Below the pieces are notes generated by a model. It was not told the DNA's origin, made no database searches, and worked only from the letters and a program-made list of their open reading frames with translations. The translations under genes were made by a program, and so were the position numbers. 64,000 nucleotides of DNA from Paratinospora sagittata (Eukaryota; Streptophyta; Magnoliopsida; Ranunculales; Menispermaceae), in the NCBI GenBank assembly GCA_035771175.1, contig CM069605.1, positions 23,576,288 through 23,640,287 on the forward strand, written 5' to 3'. Below, in pieces: positions 39,906 to 51,754 of this stretch (positions are counted from its first letter, which is position 1; each line of letters starts with the position of its first letter).

Positions 39906-41042
39906 TATCAACACTGATAGTGCGCTAGTGCCTTCTGGAAAATTTTGGCCAATTGCTGGATAGCCTTATTTTTGAAAAATTAATATTTTGACACTTAAGA
40001 ACCATTCCATTGACACAAAACATATTGATATAAGATTAATAATTTTTAAATAATTCGAATCTCATTGAAATTATGATTAAAACCTTTCGAACATCATTTT
40101 TTCAAAATGAAATACTATATCGAAGTGATTTTGAAGACTTTGCAATTTTCAGAGTTTTAGTGCTGAGATTGATCGAGATTTTACCCTACACACCAAAGAT
40201 CAAACTAATGCATTAGACGTGAGATATGTCATCGTTCTTCGAGCTTGATCTTTTGTAGACTTCGAAAGCTATTGTTTGATGTGTTCTTGATGCAATACAG
40301 GTGATGTGTTCGTTTTTGATGTGTTATCTTTCCGAGACCACTTCATACACTTACAGTTTAAAACAAAGGATAGCCTCTGCAAATCTAAGCACAAAAGGAA
40401 TAAAATGAAGAACTTGCTGAACAATGACGTTATCATCAAGACAGATTGCAATTTTGATTCAATTCGAGGCTTCTTCTCTTGGAAAACTCTTTGGAAAGCT
40501 CAATCTAACTTGCAAAAATCATGTGTGTTGTATTTTTGAAAATCAGAGAATGAGTGTTTTATAAAATTAGAAGTTGCAAGTTAAAGAGCAAGAGAGTACA
40601 AAACGATTTCAATTCAAAACATTGTTCAATCTAAAGTTGTTTTGGGCATGGGAATCATCTAGGTGTTAGTAAAAAATATTTCAATAAAGATAACCTTTCA
40701 AAACTGTGTAAGGAATAGAAAAATCGAGCAAGCATAAGTGTCCAGATTTTTCTCGTCAGAAATATCAAATTTTTGTCTCAGACGTGGATAGCGCGCTATT
40801 GGGTTGTGTATCATGTTCTCTTTTAGCAGGCTATAGCAGGTCGATATACACAAACCCGTGAGCTCGAGTTTTTCAAACTTTCCGATAGCGTGTTATCAAG
40901 GCCTATAGCGCGCTATTGCCCATCTCACTAAAAATGGAAAGATCACTGCAACAGCTTTATAAGGAGTTATCAGAGGGGATAGCGCGCTATAGATAATTTT
41001 CGAGAAAAACATATGTTTTATTTTAGAACCCTATCAGCGTGC
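39906..41042. repeat. Satellite monomer M36, 1137 bp
   Basis: TTAATA, A at the three-allele site, short form, CAAACTTT, perfect third palindrome. Private GATTTCAATTC. Confidence 0.93.
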
Positions 41043-42179
41043 TATCAACACTGATAGTGCGCTAGTGCCTTCTGGAAAATTTTGGCCAATTGCTGGATAG
41101 CCTTATTTTTGAAAAATTTATATTTTGACACTTAAGAACCATTCCATTGACACAAAACATATTGATATAAGATTAATAATTTTTAAATAATTCGAATCTC
41201 ATTGAAATTATGATTAAAACCTTTCGAACATCATTTTTTCAAAATGAAATACTATATCGAAGTGATTTTGAAGACTTTGCAATTTTCAGAGTTTTAGTGC
41301 TGAGATTGATCGAGATTTTACCCTACACACCAAAGATCAAACTAATGCATTAGACGTGAGATATGTCATCGTTCTTCGAGCTTGATCTTTTGTAGACTTC
41401 GAAACCTATTGTTTGATGTGTTCTTGATGCAATACAGGTGATGTGTTCGTTTTTGATGTGTTATCTTTCCGAGACCACTTCGTACACTTACAGTTTAAAA
41501 CAAAGGATAGCCTCTGCAAATCTAAGCACAAAAGGAATAAAATGAAGAACTTGCTGAACAATGACGTTATCATCAAGACAGATTGCAATTTTGATTCAAT
41601 TCGAGGCTTCTTCTCTTGGAAAACTCTTTGGAAAGCTCAATCTAACTTGCAAAAATCATGTGTGTTGTATTTTTGAAAATCAGAGAATGAGTGTTTTATA
41701 AAATTAGAAGTTGCAAGTTAAAGAGCAAGAGAGTACAAAACGATTTGAATTCAAAACATTGTTCAATCTAAAGTTGTTTTGGACATGGGAATCATCTAGG
41801 TGTTAGTAGAAAATATTTCAATAAAGATAACCTTTCAAAACTGTGTAAGGAATAGAAAAATCGAGCAAGCATAAGTGTCCAGATTTTTCTCGTCAGAAAT
41901 ATCAAATTTTTGTCTCAGACGTGGATAGCGCGCTATTGGGTTGTGTATCATGTTCTCTTTTAGCAGGCTATAGCAGGTCGATATACACAAACCCGTGAGC
42001 TCGAGTTTTTCAGACTTTCCGATAGCGTGTTATCAAGGCCTATAGCGCGCTATTGCCCATCTCACTAAAAATGGAAAGATCACTGCAACAGCTTTATAAG
42101 GAGTTATCAGAGGGGATAACGCGCTGTAGATAATTTTCGAGAAAAACATATGTTTTATTATAGAACCCTATCAGCGTGC
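41043..42179. repeat. Satellite monomer M37, 1137 bp
   Basis: G at the three-allele site, short form, but with a long-type downstream block (AGTAGAAAAT, CAGACTTT, degraded third palindrome), like M25. Confidence 0.93.
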
Positions 42180-43316
42180 TATCAACACTGATAGTGCGCT
42201 AGTGCCTTCTGGAAAATTTTGGCCAATTGCTGGATAGCCTTATTTTTGAAAAATTAATATTTTGACACTTAAGAACCATTCCATTGACACAAAACATATT
42301 GATATAAGATTAATAATTTTTAAATAATTCGAATCTCATTGAAATTATGATTAAAACCTTTCGAACATCATTTTTTCAAAATGAAATACTATATCGAAGT
42401 GATTTTGAAGACTTTGCAATTTTCAGAGTTTTAGTGCTGAGATTGATCGAGATTTTACCCTACACACCAAAGATCAAACTAATGCATTAGACGTGAGATA
42501 TGTCATCGTTCTTCGAGGTTGATCTTTTGTAGACTTCGAAAGCTATTGTTTGATGTGTTCTTGATGCAATACAGGTGATGTGTTCGTTTTTGATGTGTTA
42601 TCTTTCCGAGACCACTTCCTACACTTACAGTTTAAAACAAAGGATAGCCTCTGCAAATCTAAGCACAAAAGGAATAAAATGAAGAACTTGCTGAACAATG
42701 ACGTTATCATCAAGACAGATTGCAATTTTGATTCAATTCGAGGCTTCTTCTCTTGGAAAACTCTTTGGAAAGCTCAATCTAACTTGCAAAAATCATGTGT
42801 GTTGTATTTTTGAAAATCAGAGAATGAGTGTTTTATAAAATTAGAAGTTGCAAGTTAAAGAGCAAGAGTGTACAAAACGATTTGAATTCAAAACATTGTT
42901 CAATCTAAAGTTGTTTTGGACATGGGAATCATCTAGGTGTTAGTTGAAAATATTTCAATAAAGATAACCTTTCAAAACAGTGTAAGGAATAGAAAAATCG
43001 AGCAAGCATAAGTGTCCAGATTTTTCTCGTCAGAAATATCAAATTTTCGTCTCAGACGTGGATAGCGCGCTATTGGGTTGTGTATCATGTTCTCTTTTAG
43101 CAGGCTATAGCAGGTCGATATACACAAACCCGTGAGCTCGAGTTTTTCAGACTTTCCGATAGCGTGTTATCAAGGCCTATAGCGCGCTATTGCCCATCTC
43201 ACTAAAAATGGAAAGATCACTGCAACAGCTTTACAAGGAGTTATCAGAGGGGATAACGCGCTGTAGATAATTTTCGAGAAAAACATATGTTTTATTATAG
43301 AACCCTATCAGCGTGC
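42180..43316. repeat. Satellite monomer M38, 1137 bp
   Basis: TTAATA, C at the three-allele site, GAGTGTAC, CAGACTTT, degraded third palindrome. CTTTACAAGG is shared with M42. Private AGTTGAAAAT and TTTTCGTCTC. Confidence 0.93.
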
Positions 43317-44453
43317 TATCAACACTGATAGTGCGCTAGTGCCTTCTGGAAAATTTTGGCCAATTGCTGGATAGCTTTATTTTTGAAAAATTAATATTTT
43401 GACACTTAAGAACCATTCCATTGACACAAAACATATTGATATAAGATTAATAATTTTTAAATAATTCGAATCTCATTGAAATTATGATTAAAACCTTTCG
43501 AACATCATTTTTTCAAAATGAAATACTATATCGAAGTGATTTTGAAGACTTTGCAATTTTCAGAGTTTTAGTGCTGAGATTGATCGAGATTTTACCCTAC
43601 ACACCAAAGATCAAACTAATGCATTCGACGTGAGATATGTCATCGTTCTTCGAGCTTGATCTTTTGTAGACTTCGAAAGCTATTGTTTGATGTGTTCTTG
43701 ATGCAATACAGGTGATGTGTTCGTTTTTGATGTGTTATCTTTCCGAGACCACTTCATACACTTACAGTTTAAAACAAAGGATAGCCTCTGCAAATCTAAG
43801 CACAAAAGGAATAAAATGAAGAACTTGCTGAACAATGACGTTATCATCAAGACAGATTGCAATTTTGATTCAATTCGAGGCTTCTTCTCTTGGAAAACTC
43901 TTTGGAAAGCTCAATCTAACTTGCAAAAATCATGTGTGTTGTATTTTTGAAAATCAGAGAATGAGTGTTTTATAAAATTAGAAGTTGCAAGTTAAAGAGC
44001 AAGAGAGTACAAAACGATTTGAATTCAAAACATTGTTCAATCTAAAGTTGTTTTGGACATGGGAATCATCTAGGTGTTAGTAAAAAATATTTCAATAAAG
44101 ATAACCTTTCAAAACTGTGTAAGGAATAGAAAAATCGAGCAAGCATAAGTGTCCAGATTTTTCTCGTCAGAAATATCAAATTTTTGTCTCAGACGTGGAT
44201 AGCGCGCTATTGGGTTGTGTATCATGTTCTCTTTTAGCAGGCTATAGCAGGTCGATATACACAAACCCGTGAGCTCGAGTTTTTCAAACTTTCCGATAGC
44301 GTGTTATCAAGGCCTATAGCGCGCTATTGCCCATCTCACTAAAAATGGAAAGATCACTGCAACAGCTTTATAAGGAGTTATCAGAGGGGATAGCGCGCTC
44401 TAGATAATTTTCGAGAAAAACATATGTTTTATTATAGAACCCTATCAGCGTGC
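43317..44453. repeat. Satellite monomer M39, 1137 bp, dimer unit A
   Basis: GATATAAG type, A at the three-allele site, CAAACTTT. Third palindrome changed to ATAGCGCGCTCT. Private GATAGCTTTA and GCATTCGACG. Confidence 0.93.
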
Positions 44454-45590
44454 TATCAACACTGATAGTGCGCTAGTGCCTTCTGGAAAATTTTGGCCAA
44501 TTGCTGGATAGCCTTATTTTTGAAAATTTTATATTTTGACACTTAAGAACCATTCCATTGACACAAAACATATTGGTATAAGATTAATAATTTTTAAATA
44601 ATTCGAATCTCATTGAAATTATGATTAAAACCTTTCGAACATCAGTTTTTCAAAATGAAATACTATATCGAAGTGATTTTGAAGACTTTGCAATTTTCAG
44701 AGTTTTAGTGCTGAGATTGATCGAGATTTTACCCTACACACCAAAGATCAAACTAATGCATTAGACGTGAGATATGTCATCGTTCTTCGAGCTTGATCTT
44801 TTGTAGACTTCGAAAGCTATTGTTTGATGTGTTCTTGATGCAATACAGGTGATGTGTTCGTTTTTTATGTGTTATCTTTCCGAGACCACTTCATACACTT
44901 ACAGTTTAAAACAAAGGATAGCCTCTGCAAATCTAAGCACAAAAGGAATAAAATGAAGAACTTGCTGAACAATGACGTTATCATCAAGACAGATTGCAAT
45001 TTTGATTCAATTCGAGGCTTCTTCTCTTGGAAAACTCTTTGGAAAGCTCAATCTAACTTGCAAAAATCATGTGTGTTGTATTTTTGAAAATCAGAGAATG
45101 AGTGTTTTATAAAATTAGAAGTTGCAAGTTAAAGAGCAAGAGTGTACAAAACGATTTGAATTCAAAACATTGTTCAATCTAAAGTTGTTTTGGACATGGG
45201 AATCATCTAGGTGTTAGTAGAAAATATTTCAATAAAGATAACCTTTCAAAACAGTGTAAGGAATAGAAAAATCGAGCAAGCATAAGTGTCCAGATTTTTC
45301 TCGTCAGAAATATCAAATTTTTGTCTCAGACGTGGATAGCGCGCTATTGGGTTGTGTATCATGTTCTCTTTTAGCAGGCTATAGCAGGTCGATATACACA
45401 AACCCGTGAGCTCGAGTTTTTCAGACTTTCCGATAGCGTGATATCAAGGCCTATAGCGCGCTATTGCCCATCTCACTAAAAATGGAAAGATCACTGCAAC
45501 AGCTGTATAAGGAGTTATCAGAGGGGATAACGCGCTGTAGATAATTTTCGAGAAAAACATATGTTTTATTATAGAACCCTATCAGCGTGC
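44454..45590. repeat. Satellite monomer M40, 1137 bp, dimer unit B
   Basis: GTATAAG type, GAGTGTAC, AGTAGAAAAT, CAGACTTT, degraded third palindrome. Private CGTTTTTTATG, GTGATATCAAGG and GCTGTATAAG. Confidence 0.93.
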
Positions 45591-46727
45591 TATCAACACT
45601 GATAGTGCGCTAGTGCCTTCTGGAAAATTTTGGCCAATTGCTGGATAGCCTTATTTTTGAAAAATTTATATTTTGACACTTAAGAACCATTCCATTGACA
45701 CAAAACATATTGATATAAGATTAATAATTTTTAAATAATTCGAATCTCATTGAAATTATGATTAAAACCTTTCGAACATCATTTTTTCAAAATGAAATAC
45801 TATATCGAAGTGATTTTGAAGACTTTGCAATTTTCAGAGTTTTAGTGCTGAGATTGATCGAGATTTTACCCTACACACCAAAGATCAAATTAATGCATTA
45901 GACGTGAGATATGTCATCGTTCTTCGAGCTTGATCTTTTGTAGACTTCGAAAGCTATTGTTTGATGTGTTCTTGATGCAATACAGGTGATGTGTTCGTTT
46001 TTGATGTGTTATCTTTCCGAGACCACTTCATACACTTACAGTTTAAAACAAAGGATAGCCTCTGCAATTCTAAGCACAAAAGGAATAAAATGAAGAACTT
46101 GCTGAACAATGACGTTATCATCAAGACAGATTGCAATTTTGATTCAATTCGAGGCTTCTTCTCTTGGAAAACTCTTTGGAAAGCTCAATCTAACTTGCAA
46201 AAATCATGTGTGTTGTATTTTTGAAAATCAGAGAATGAGTGTTTTATAAAATTAGAAGTTGCAAGTTAAAGAGCAAGAGTGTACAAAACGATTTGAATTC
46301 AAAACATTGTTCAATCTAAAGTTGTTTTGGACATGGGAATCATCTAGGTGTTATTAAAAAATATTTCAATAAAGATAACCTTTCAAAACTGTGTAAGGAA
46401 TAGAAAAATCGAGCAAGCATAAGTGTCCAGATTTTTCTCGTCAGAAATATCAAATTTTTGTCTCAGACGTGGATAGCGCGCTATTGGGTTGTGTATCATG
46501 TTCTCTTTTAGCAGGCTATAGCAGGTCGATATACACAAACCCGTGAGCTCGAGTTTTTCAAACTTTCCGATAGCGTGTTATCAAGGCCTATAGCGCGCTA
46601 TTGCCCATCTCACTAAAAATGGAAAGATCACTGCAACAGCTTTATAAGGAGTTATCAGAGGGGATAGCGCGCTATAGATAATTTTCGAGAAAAACATATG
46701 TTTTATTATAGAACCCTATCAGCGTGC
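45591..46727. repeat. Satellite monomer M41, 1137 bp, dimer unit A
   Basis: GATATAAG type, CAAACTTT, perfect third palindrome. Private CTGCAATTCT and GTGTTATTAAAA. CAAATTAATG is shared with M33. Confidence 0.93.
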
Positions 46728-47864
46728 TATCAACACTGATAGTGCGCTAGTGCCTTCTGGAAAATTTTGGCCAATTGCTGGATAGCCTTATTTTTGAAAA
46801 ATTTATATTTTGACACTTAAGAACCATTCCATTGACACAAAACATATTGGTATAAGATTAATAATTTTTAAATAATTCGAATCTCATTGAAATTATGATT
46901 AAAACCTTTCGAACATCAGTTTTTCAAAATGAAATACTATATCGAAGTGATTTTGAAGACTTTGCAATTTTCAAAGTTTTAGTGCTGAGATTGATCGAGA
47001 TTTTACCCTACACACCAAAGATCAAACTAATGCATTAGACGTGAGATATGTCATCGTTCTTCGAGCTTGATCTTTTGTAGACTTCGAAAGCTATTGTTTG
47101 ATGTGTTCTTGATGCAATACAGGTGATGTGTTCGTTTTTGATGTGTTATCTTTCCGAGACCACTTCATACACTTACAGTTTAAAACAAAGGATAGCCTCT
47201 GCAAATCTAAGCACAAAAGGAATAAAATGAAGAACTTGCTGAACAATGACGTTATCATCAAGACAGATTGCAATTTTGATTCAATTCGAGGCTTCTTCTC
47301 TTGGAAAACTCTTTGGAAAGCTCAATCTAACTTGCAAAAATCATGTGTGTTGTATTTTTGAAAATCAGAGAATGAGTGTTTTATAAAATTAGAAGTTGCA
47401 AGTTAAAGAGCAAGAGTGTACAAAACGATTTGAATTCAAAACATTGTTCAATCTAAAGTTGTTTTGGACATGGGAATCATCTAGGTGTTAGTAGAAAATA
47501 TTTCAATAAAGATAACCTTTCAAAACAGTGTAAGGAATAGAAAAATCGAGCAAGCATAAGTGTCCAGATTTTTTTCGTCAGAAATATCAAATTTTTGTCT
47601 CAGACGTGGATAGCGCGCTATTGGGTTGTGTATCATGTTCTCTTTTAGCAGGCTATAGCAGGTCGATATACACAAACCCGTGAGCTCGAGTTTTTCAGAC
47701 TTTCCGATAGCGTGTTATCAAGGCCTATAGCGCGCTATTGCCCATCTCACTAAAAATGGAAAGATCACTGCAACAGCTTTACAAGGAGTTATCAGAGGGG
47801 ATAACGCGCTGTAGATAATTTTCGAGAAAAACATATGTTTTATTATAGAACCCTATCAGCGTGC
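46728..47864. repeat. Satellite monomer M42, 1137 bp, dimer unit B
   Basis: GTATAAG, GAGTGTAC, AGTAGAAAAT, CAGACTTT, degraded third palindrome, CTTTACAAGG. Private TTTTCAAAGTTT and TTTTTTTCGTC. Confidence 0.93.
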
Positions 47865-49001
47865 TATCAACACTGATAGTGCGCTAGTGCCTTCTGGAAA
47901 ATTTTGGCCAATTGCTGGATAGCCTTATTTTTGAAAAATTAATATTTTGACACTTAAGAACCATTCCATTGACACAAAACATATTGATATAAGATTAATA
48001 ATTTTCAAATAATTCGAATCTCATTGAAATTATGATTAAAACCTTTCGAACATCATTTTTTCAAAATGAAATACTATATCGAAGTGATTTTGAAGACTTT
48101 GCAATTTTCAGAGTTTTAGTGCTGAGATTGATCGAGATTTTACCCTACACACCAAAGATCAAACTAATGCATTAGACGTGAGATATGTCATCGTTCTTCG
48201 AGCTTGATCTTTTGTAGACTTCGAAAGCTATTGTTTGATGTGTTCTTGATGCAATACAGGTGATGTGTTCGTTTTTGATGTGTTATCTTTCCGAGACCAC
48301 TTCATACACTTACAGTTTAAAACAAAGGATAGCCTCTGGAAATCTAAGCACAAAAGGAATAAAATGAAGAACTTGCTGAACAATGACGTTATCATCAAGA
48401 CAGATTGCACTTTTGATTCAATTCGAGGCTTCTTCTCTTGGAAAACTCTTTGGAAAGCTCAATCTAACTTGCAAAAATCATGTGTGTTGTATTTTTGAAA
48501 ATCAGAGAATGAGTGTTTTATAAAATTAGAAGTTGCAAGTTAAAGAGCAAGAGAGTACAAAACGATTTGAATTCAAAACATTGTTCAATCTAAAGTTGTT
48601 TTGGACATGGGAATCATCTAGGTGTTAGTAAAAAATATTTCAATAAAGATAACCTTTCAAAACTGTGTAAGGAATAGAAAAATCGAGCAAGCATAAGTGT
48701 CCAGATTTTTCTCGTCAGAAATATCAAATTTTTGTCTCAGACGTGGATAGCGCGCTATTGGGTTGTGCATCATGTTCTCTTTTAGCAGGCTATAGCAGGT
48801 CGATATACACAAACCCGTGAGCTCGAGTTTTTCAAACTTTCCGATAGCGTGTTATCAAGGCCTATAGCGCGCTATTGCCCATCTCACTAAAAATGGAAAG
48901 ATCACTGCAACAGCTTTATAAGGAGTTATCAGAGGGGATAGCGCGCTATAGATAATTTTCGAGAAAAACATATGTTTTATTATAGAACCCTATCAGCGTG
49001 C
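47865..49001. repeat. Satellite monomer M43, 1137 bp, dimer unit A
   Basis: GATATAAG, TTAATA, CTCTGGAAATC without the other W-lineage changes, CAAACTTT, perfect third palindrome. Private ATTTTCAAATAA, GCACTTTTG and GTGCATCATG. Confidence 0.93.
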
Positions 49002-50138
49002 TATCAACACTGATAGTGCGCTAGTGCCTTCTGGAAAATTTTGGCCAATTGCTGGATAGCCTTATTTTTGAAAAATTTATATTTTGACACTTAAGAACCA
49101 TTCCATTGACACAAAACATATTGGTATAAGATTATTAATTTTTAAATAATTCGAATCTCATTGAAATTATGATTAAAACCTTTCGAACATCAGTTTTTCA
49201 AAATGAAATACTATATCGAAGTGATTTTGAAGACTTTGCAATTTTCAGAGTTTTAGTGCTGAGATTGATCGAGATTTTACCCTACACACCAAAGATCAAA
49301 CTAATGCATTAGACGTGAGATATGTCATCGTTCTTCGAGCTTGATCTTTTGTAGACTTCGAAAGCTATTGTTTGATGTGTTCTTGATGCAATACAGGTGA
49401 TGTGTTCGTTTTTGATGTGTTATCTTTCCGAGACCACTTCATACACTTACAGTTTAAAACAAAGGATAGCCTCTGCAAATCTAAGCACAAAAGGAATAAA
49501 ATGAAGAACTTGCTGAACAAGGACGTTATCATCAAGACAGATTGCAATTTTGATTCAATTCGAGGCTTCTTCTCTTGGAAAACTCTTTGGAAAGCTCAAT
49601 CTAACTTGCAAAAATCATGTGTGTTGTATTTTTGAAAATCAGAGAATGAGTGTTTTATAAAATTAGAAGTTGCAAGTTAAAGAGCAAGAGTGTACAAAAC
49701 GATTTGAATTCAAAACATTGTTCAATCTAAAGTTGTTTTGGACATGGGAATCATCTAGGTGTTAGTAAAAAATATTTCAATAAAGATAACCTTTCAAAAC
49801 TGTGTAAGGAATAGAAAAATCGAGCAAGCATAAGTGTCCAGATTTTTCTCGTCAGAAATATCAAATTTTTGTCTCAGACGTGGATAGCGCGCTATTGGGT
49901 TGTGTATCATGTTCTCTTTTAGCAGGCTATAGCAGGTCGATATACACAAACCCGTGAGCTCGAGTTTTTCAAACTTTCCGATAGCGTGTTATCAAGGCCT
50001 ATAGCGCGCTATTGCCCATCTCACTAAAAATGGAAAGATCACTGCAACAGCTTTATAAGGAGTTATCAGAGGGGATAGCGCGCTATAGATAATTTTCGAG
50101 AAAAACATATGTTTTATTATAGAACCCTATCAGCGTGC
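49002..50138. repeat. Satellite monomer M44, 1137 bp, dimer unit B with a unit-A tail
   Basis: GTATAAG and GAGTGTAC as in unit B, then AGTAAAAAAT, CAAACTTT and a perfect third palindrome as in unit A. Private GATTATTAAT and AACAAGGACG. Confidence 0.93.
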
Positions 50139-50752
50139 TATCAACACTGATAGTGCGCTAGTGCCTTCTGGAAAATTTTGGCCAATTGCTGGATAGCCTT
50201 ATTTTTGAAAAATTAATATTTTGACACTTAAGAACCATTCCATTGACACAAAACATATTGATATAAGATTAATAATTTTTAAATAATTCGAATCTCAATG
50301 AAATTATGATTAAAACCTTTCGAACATCATTTTTTCAAAATGAAATACTATATCGAAGTGATTTTGAAGACTTTGCAATTTTCAGAGTTTTAGTGCTGAG
50401 ATTGATCGAGATTTTACCCTACACACCAAAGATCAAACTAATGCATTAGACGTGAGATATGTCATCGTTCTTCGAGCTTGATCTTTTGTAGACTTCGAAA
50501 GCTATTGTTTGATGTGTTCTTGATGCAATACAGGTGATGTGTTCGTTTTTGATGTGTTATCTTTCCGAGACCACTTCGTACACTTACAGTTTAAAACAAA
50601 GGATAGCCTCTGCAAATCTAAGCACAAAAGGAATAAAATGAAGAACTTGCTCAATAATGACGTTATCATCAAGACAGATTGCAATTTTGATTCAATTCGA
50701 GGCTTCTTCTCTTGGAAAACTCTTTGGAAAGCTCAATCTAGCTTGCAAAAAT
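50139..50752. repeat. Satellite monomer M45, left part (614 bp), interrupted by the retroelement
   Basis: TTAATA, G at the three-allele site, TTGCTCAATAATG (M47 and M50 have TTGCTCAACAATG) and TCTAGCTTG. It ends in AAAAT immediately before the 5' LTR. Any reading frame that crosses 50752 into the LTR is a junction artefact. Confidence 0.95.
50748..50752. repeat. Target-site duplication, left copy (AAAAT)
   Basis: AAAAT directly precedes the TG of the 5' LTR. The uninterrupted monomer has a single GCAAAAATCATG here. Five bp is the duplication length usual for Ty3/gypsy integrases. Confidence 0.95.
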
Positions 50753-51033
50753 TGATGCAAACCAAGGAGCTGGACAAGTTGATCATACATTTGGGAATGT
50801 AGCACAAGACCCATTGTCACTTCCAAGTGGCCCAATTACAAGACTTAGAGCCAAACGTTTCAAGGAAGCACTAAATGGGCTAATCCAAGAGAATTGGGCT
50901 GATTCTAAGAAGACCAACATGGGCTCAAATAATAATCAACGCTTGGTCCATGTCATTAAACCAATTGAAGAAGTTAATTAGTCCATGTCATCAAATACAT
51001 TGAACTTAGTCAATTAGCTATTTTTGACTAAGT

Positions 51034-51287
51034 TTAGAAGTCCAAATCGACGGTTGGTATTTAGAAGTCCAAAGAAGCGGCTAGAATTCAAAAGAGGCGG
51101 CTAACCACCTTTAGAAGTCCAAATCGGCGGCTAGCTACCTTGAGAAGTCCAAAGAGGCGGCTAACCACCTTTAGAAGTCCAAATCGGCGGCTAGCTACCT
51201 TGAGAAGTCCAAAGAAGCGGCTAACCACCTTTAGAAGTCAAAAGAGGCGGCTGGTTACCTTAGAAGTCCAAATCGGCGGCTGGTTAT
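51034..51287 (+). repeat. U3 tandem subrepeat in the 5' LTR (about nine units)
   Basis: About nine imperfect units of roughly 27-31 bp, consensus-like TTAGAAGTCCAAATCGGCGG followed by CTAACCACC. AAATCGGCGG and AAAGARGCGG versions alternate, so the higher-order unit is about 60 bp. The block ends ~50 bp before the TATA box, where enhancer repeats lie in many LTRs. It has one 60-bp block more than the 3' LTR. Confidence 0.9.
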
Positions 51288-51335
51288 GTTTGAATTTAGT
51301 TATGGCTTTTCCTATTCTTGGAGGGTTGTTCCAAG

Positions 51336-51343
51336 TATAAATA
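51336..51343 (+). promoter_or_regulatory. TATA box of the 5' LTR promoter
   Basis: TATAAATA in the context AAGTATAAATAGAGGG, a strong plant RNA polymerase II TATA match. Transcription would be expected to begin about 25-35 bp downstream, near 51365-51375, marking the U3/R boundary. The start site is inferred from spacing only. Confidence 0.75.
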
Positions 51344-51647
51344 GAGGGTAGCTCATATTTGAATAACACATGTTTTGAGATCAAGTTAATCTTGTGAGGT
51401 TTTGTGTCCTCTTTGTTCTTGAAAGAACTCTTGAACTTATCAAGTTATTCTTGTGGCGTTCAAACAACCAAACTTATCACCTTGATTGTTGAATCTTGGT
51501 GTGGCGTTTTCAATCCTTCGTAGTCTTGGTTTTCATCCGGTTAGGTGACGGGTCAAGGCTCAACCAATCTTGTCTAAACGATCTTGGGGTTCTAATCCAT
51601 CATTGTTATTGGGTTTCATCACAATTGTTGGTGGAGTTCATATCATT

Positions 51648-51659
51648 TGGTATCAGAGC
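51648..51659 (+). other. Primer-binding site, initiator-Met tRNA
   Basis: TGGTATCAGAGC starts two bases after the end of the 5' LTR and is complementary to the 3' end of plant initiator methionine tRNA. That tRNA is the usual primer of many plant Ty3/gypsy and Ty1/copia elements. Confidence 0.93.
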
Positions 51660-51723
51660 TTTGGTTCTAAGATAAGTTTGACTATCTTTTATTTTCATTT
51701 TTTTTCTATTCTTGATCCTGCAG

Positions 51724-51754
<31 letters not shown>

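Larger units (their letters stand above)
43317..50138. repeat. Higher-order dimer block, period 2274 bp (M39-M44)
   Basis: Unit A (GATATAAG, CAAACTTT, third palindrome mostly intact) alternates with unit B (GTATAAG, CATCAGTTTTT, GAGTGTAC, mostly CAGACTTT and degraded third palindrome) for three A-B pairs, all 1137 bp. M41 also has GAGTGTAC and M44 has a unit-A tail, so the blocks have exchanged sequence. Confidence 0.8.
1..50752. repeat. Satellite array, left segment (M1-M44 plus the left part of M45)
   Basis: Head-to-tail direct repeat of a 1137/1147-bp monomer, read from the recurring start TATCAACACTGATAG at 1, 1148, 2285, 3432, 4569, 5716 and so on to 50139. Every monomer is in the same orientation. 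By eye, neighbouring copies differ at roughly one to two percent of positions, mostly at shared diagnostic sites plus a few private changes. No non-satellite sequence interrupts this segment. The array runs off the left edge of the window. The monomer is far longer than the 150-180 bp typical of plant centromeric satellites. I do not recognise it as a named family. Confidence 0.97.
50753..51645 (+). repeat. 5' LTR (893 bp)
   Basis: Begins TGATGCAAACC and ends GTTCATATCA. It is colinear with the 3' LTR apart from C/G at 50940 (57052), T/A at 51584 (57639), a missing ATT-type 3-bp insertion after AACACA, and one extra 60-bp block in the U3 repeat. The first ~230 bp duplicate the end of the Gag-Pol coding sequence because the ORF extends into the 3' LTR. 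U3 promoter elements are listed separately. Confidence 0.96.

Noticed and set aside
50539..50802. 87-codon ORF crossing from satellite into the 5' LTR
   Set aside because: It is a chance fusion at the insertion junction (50752/50753) and has no independent support.
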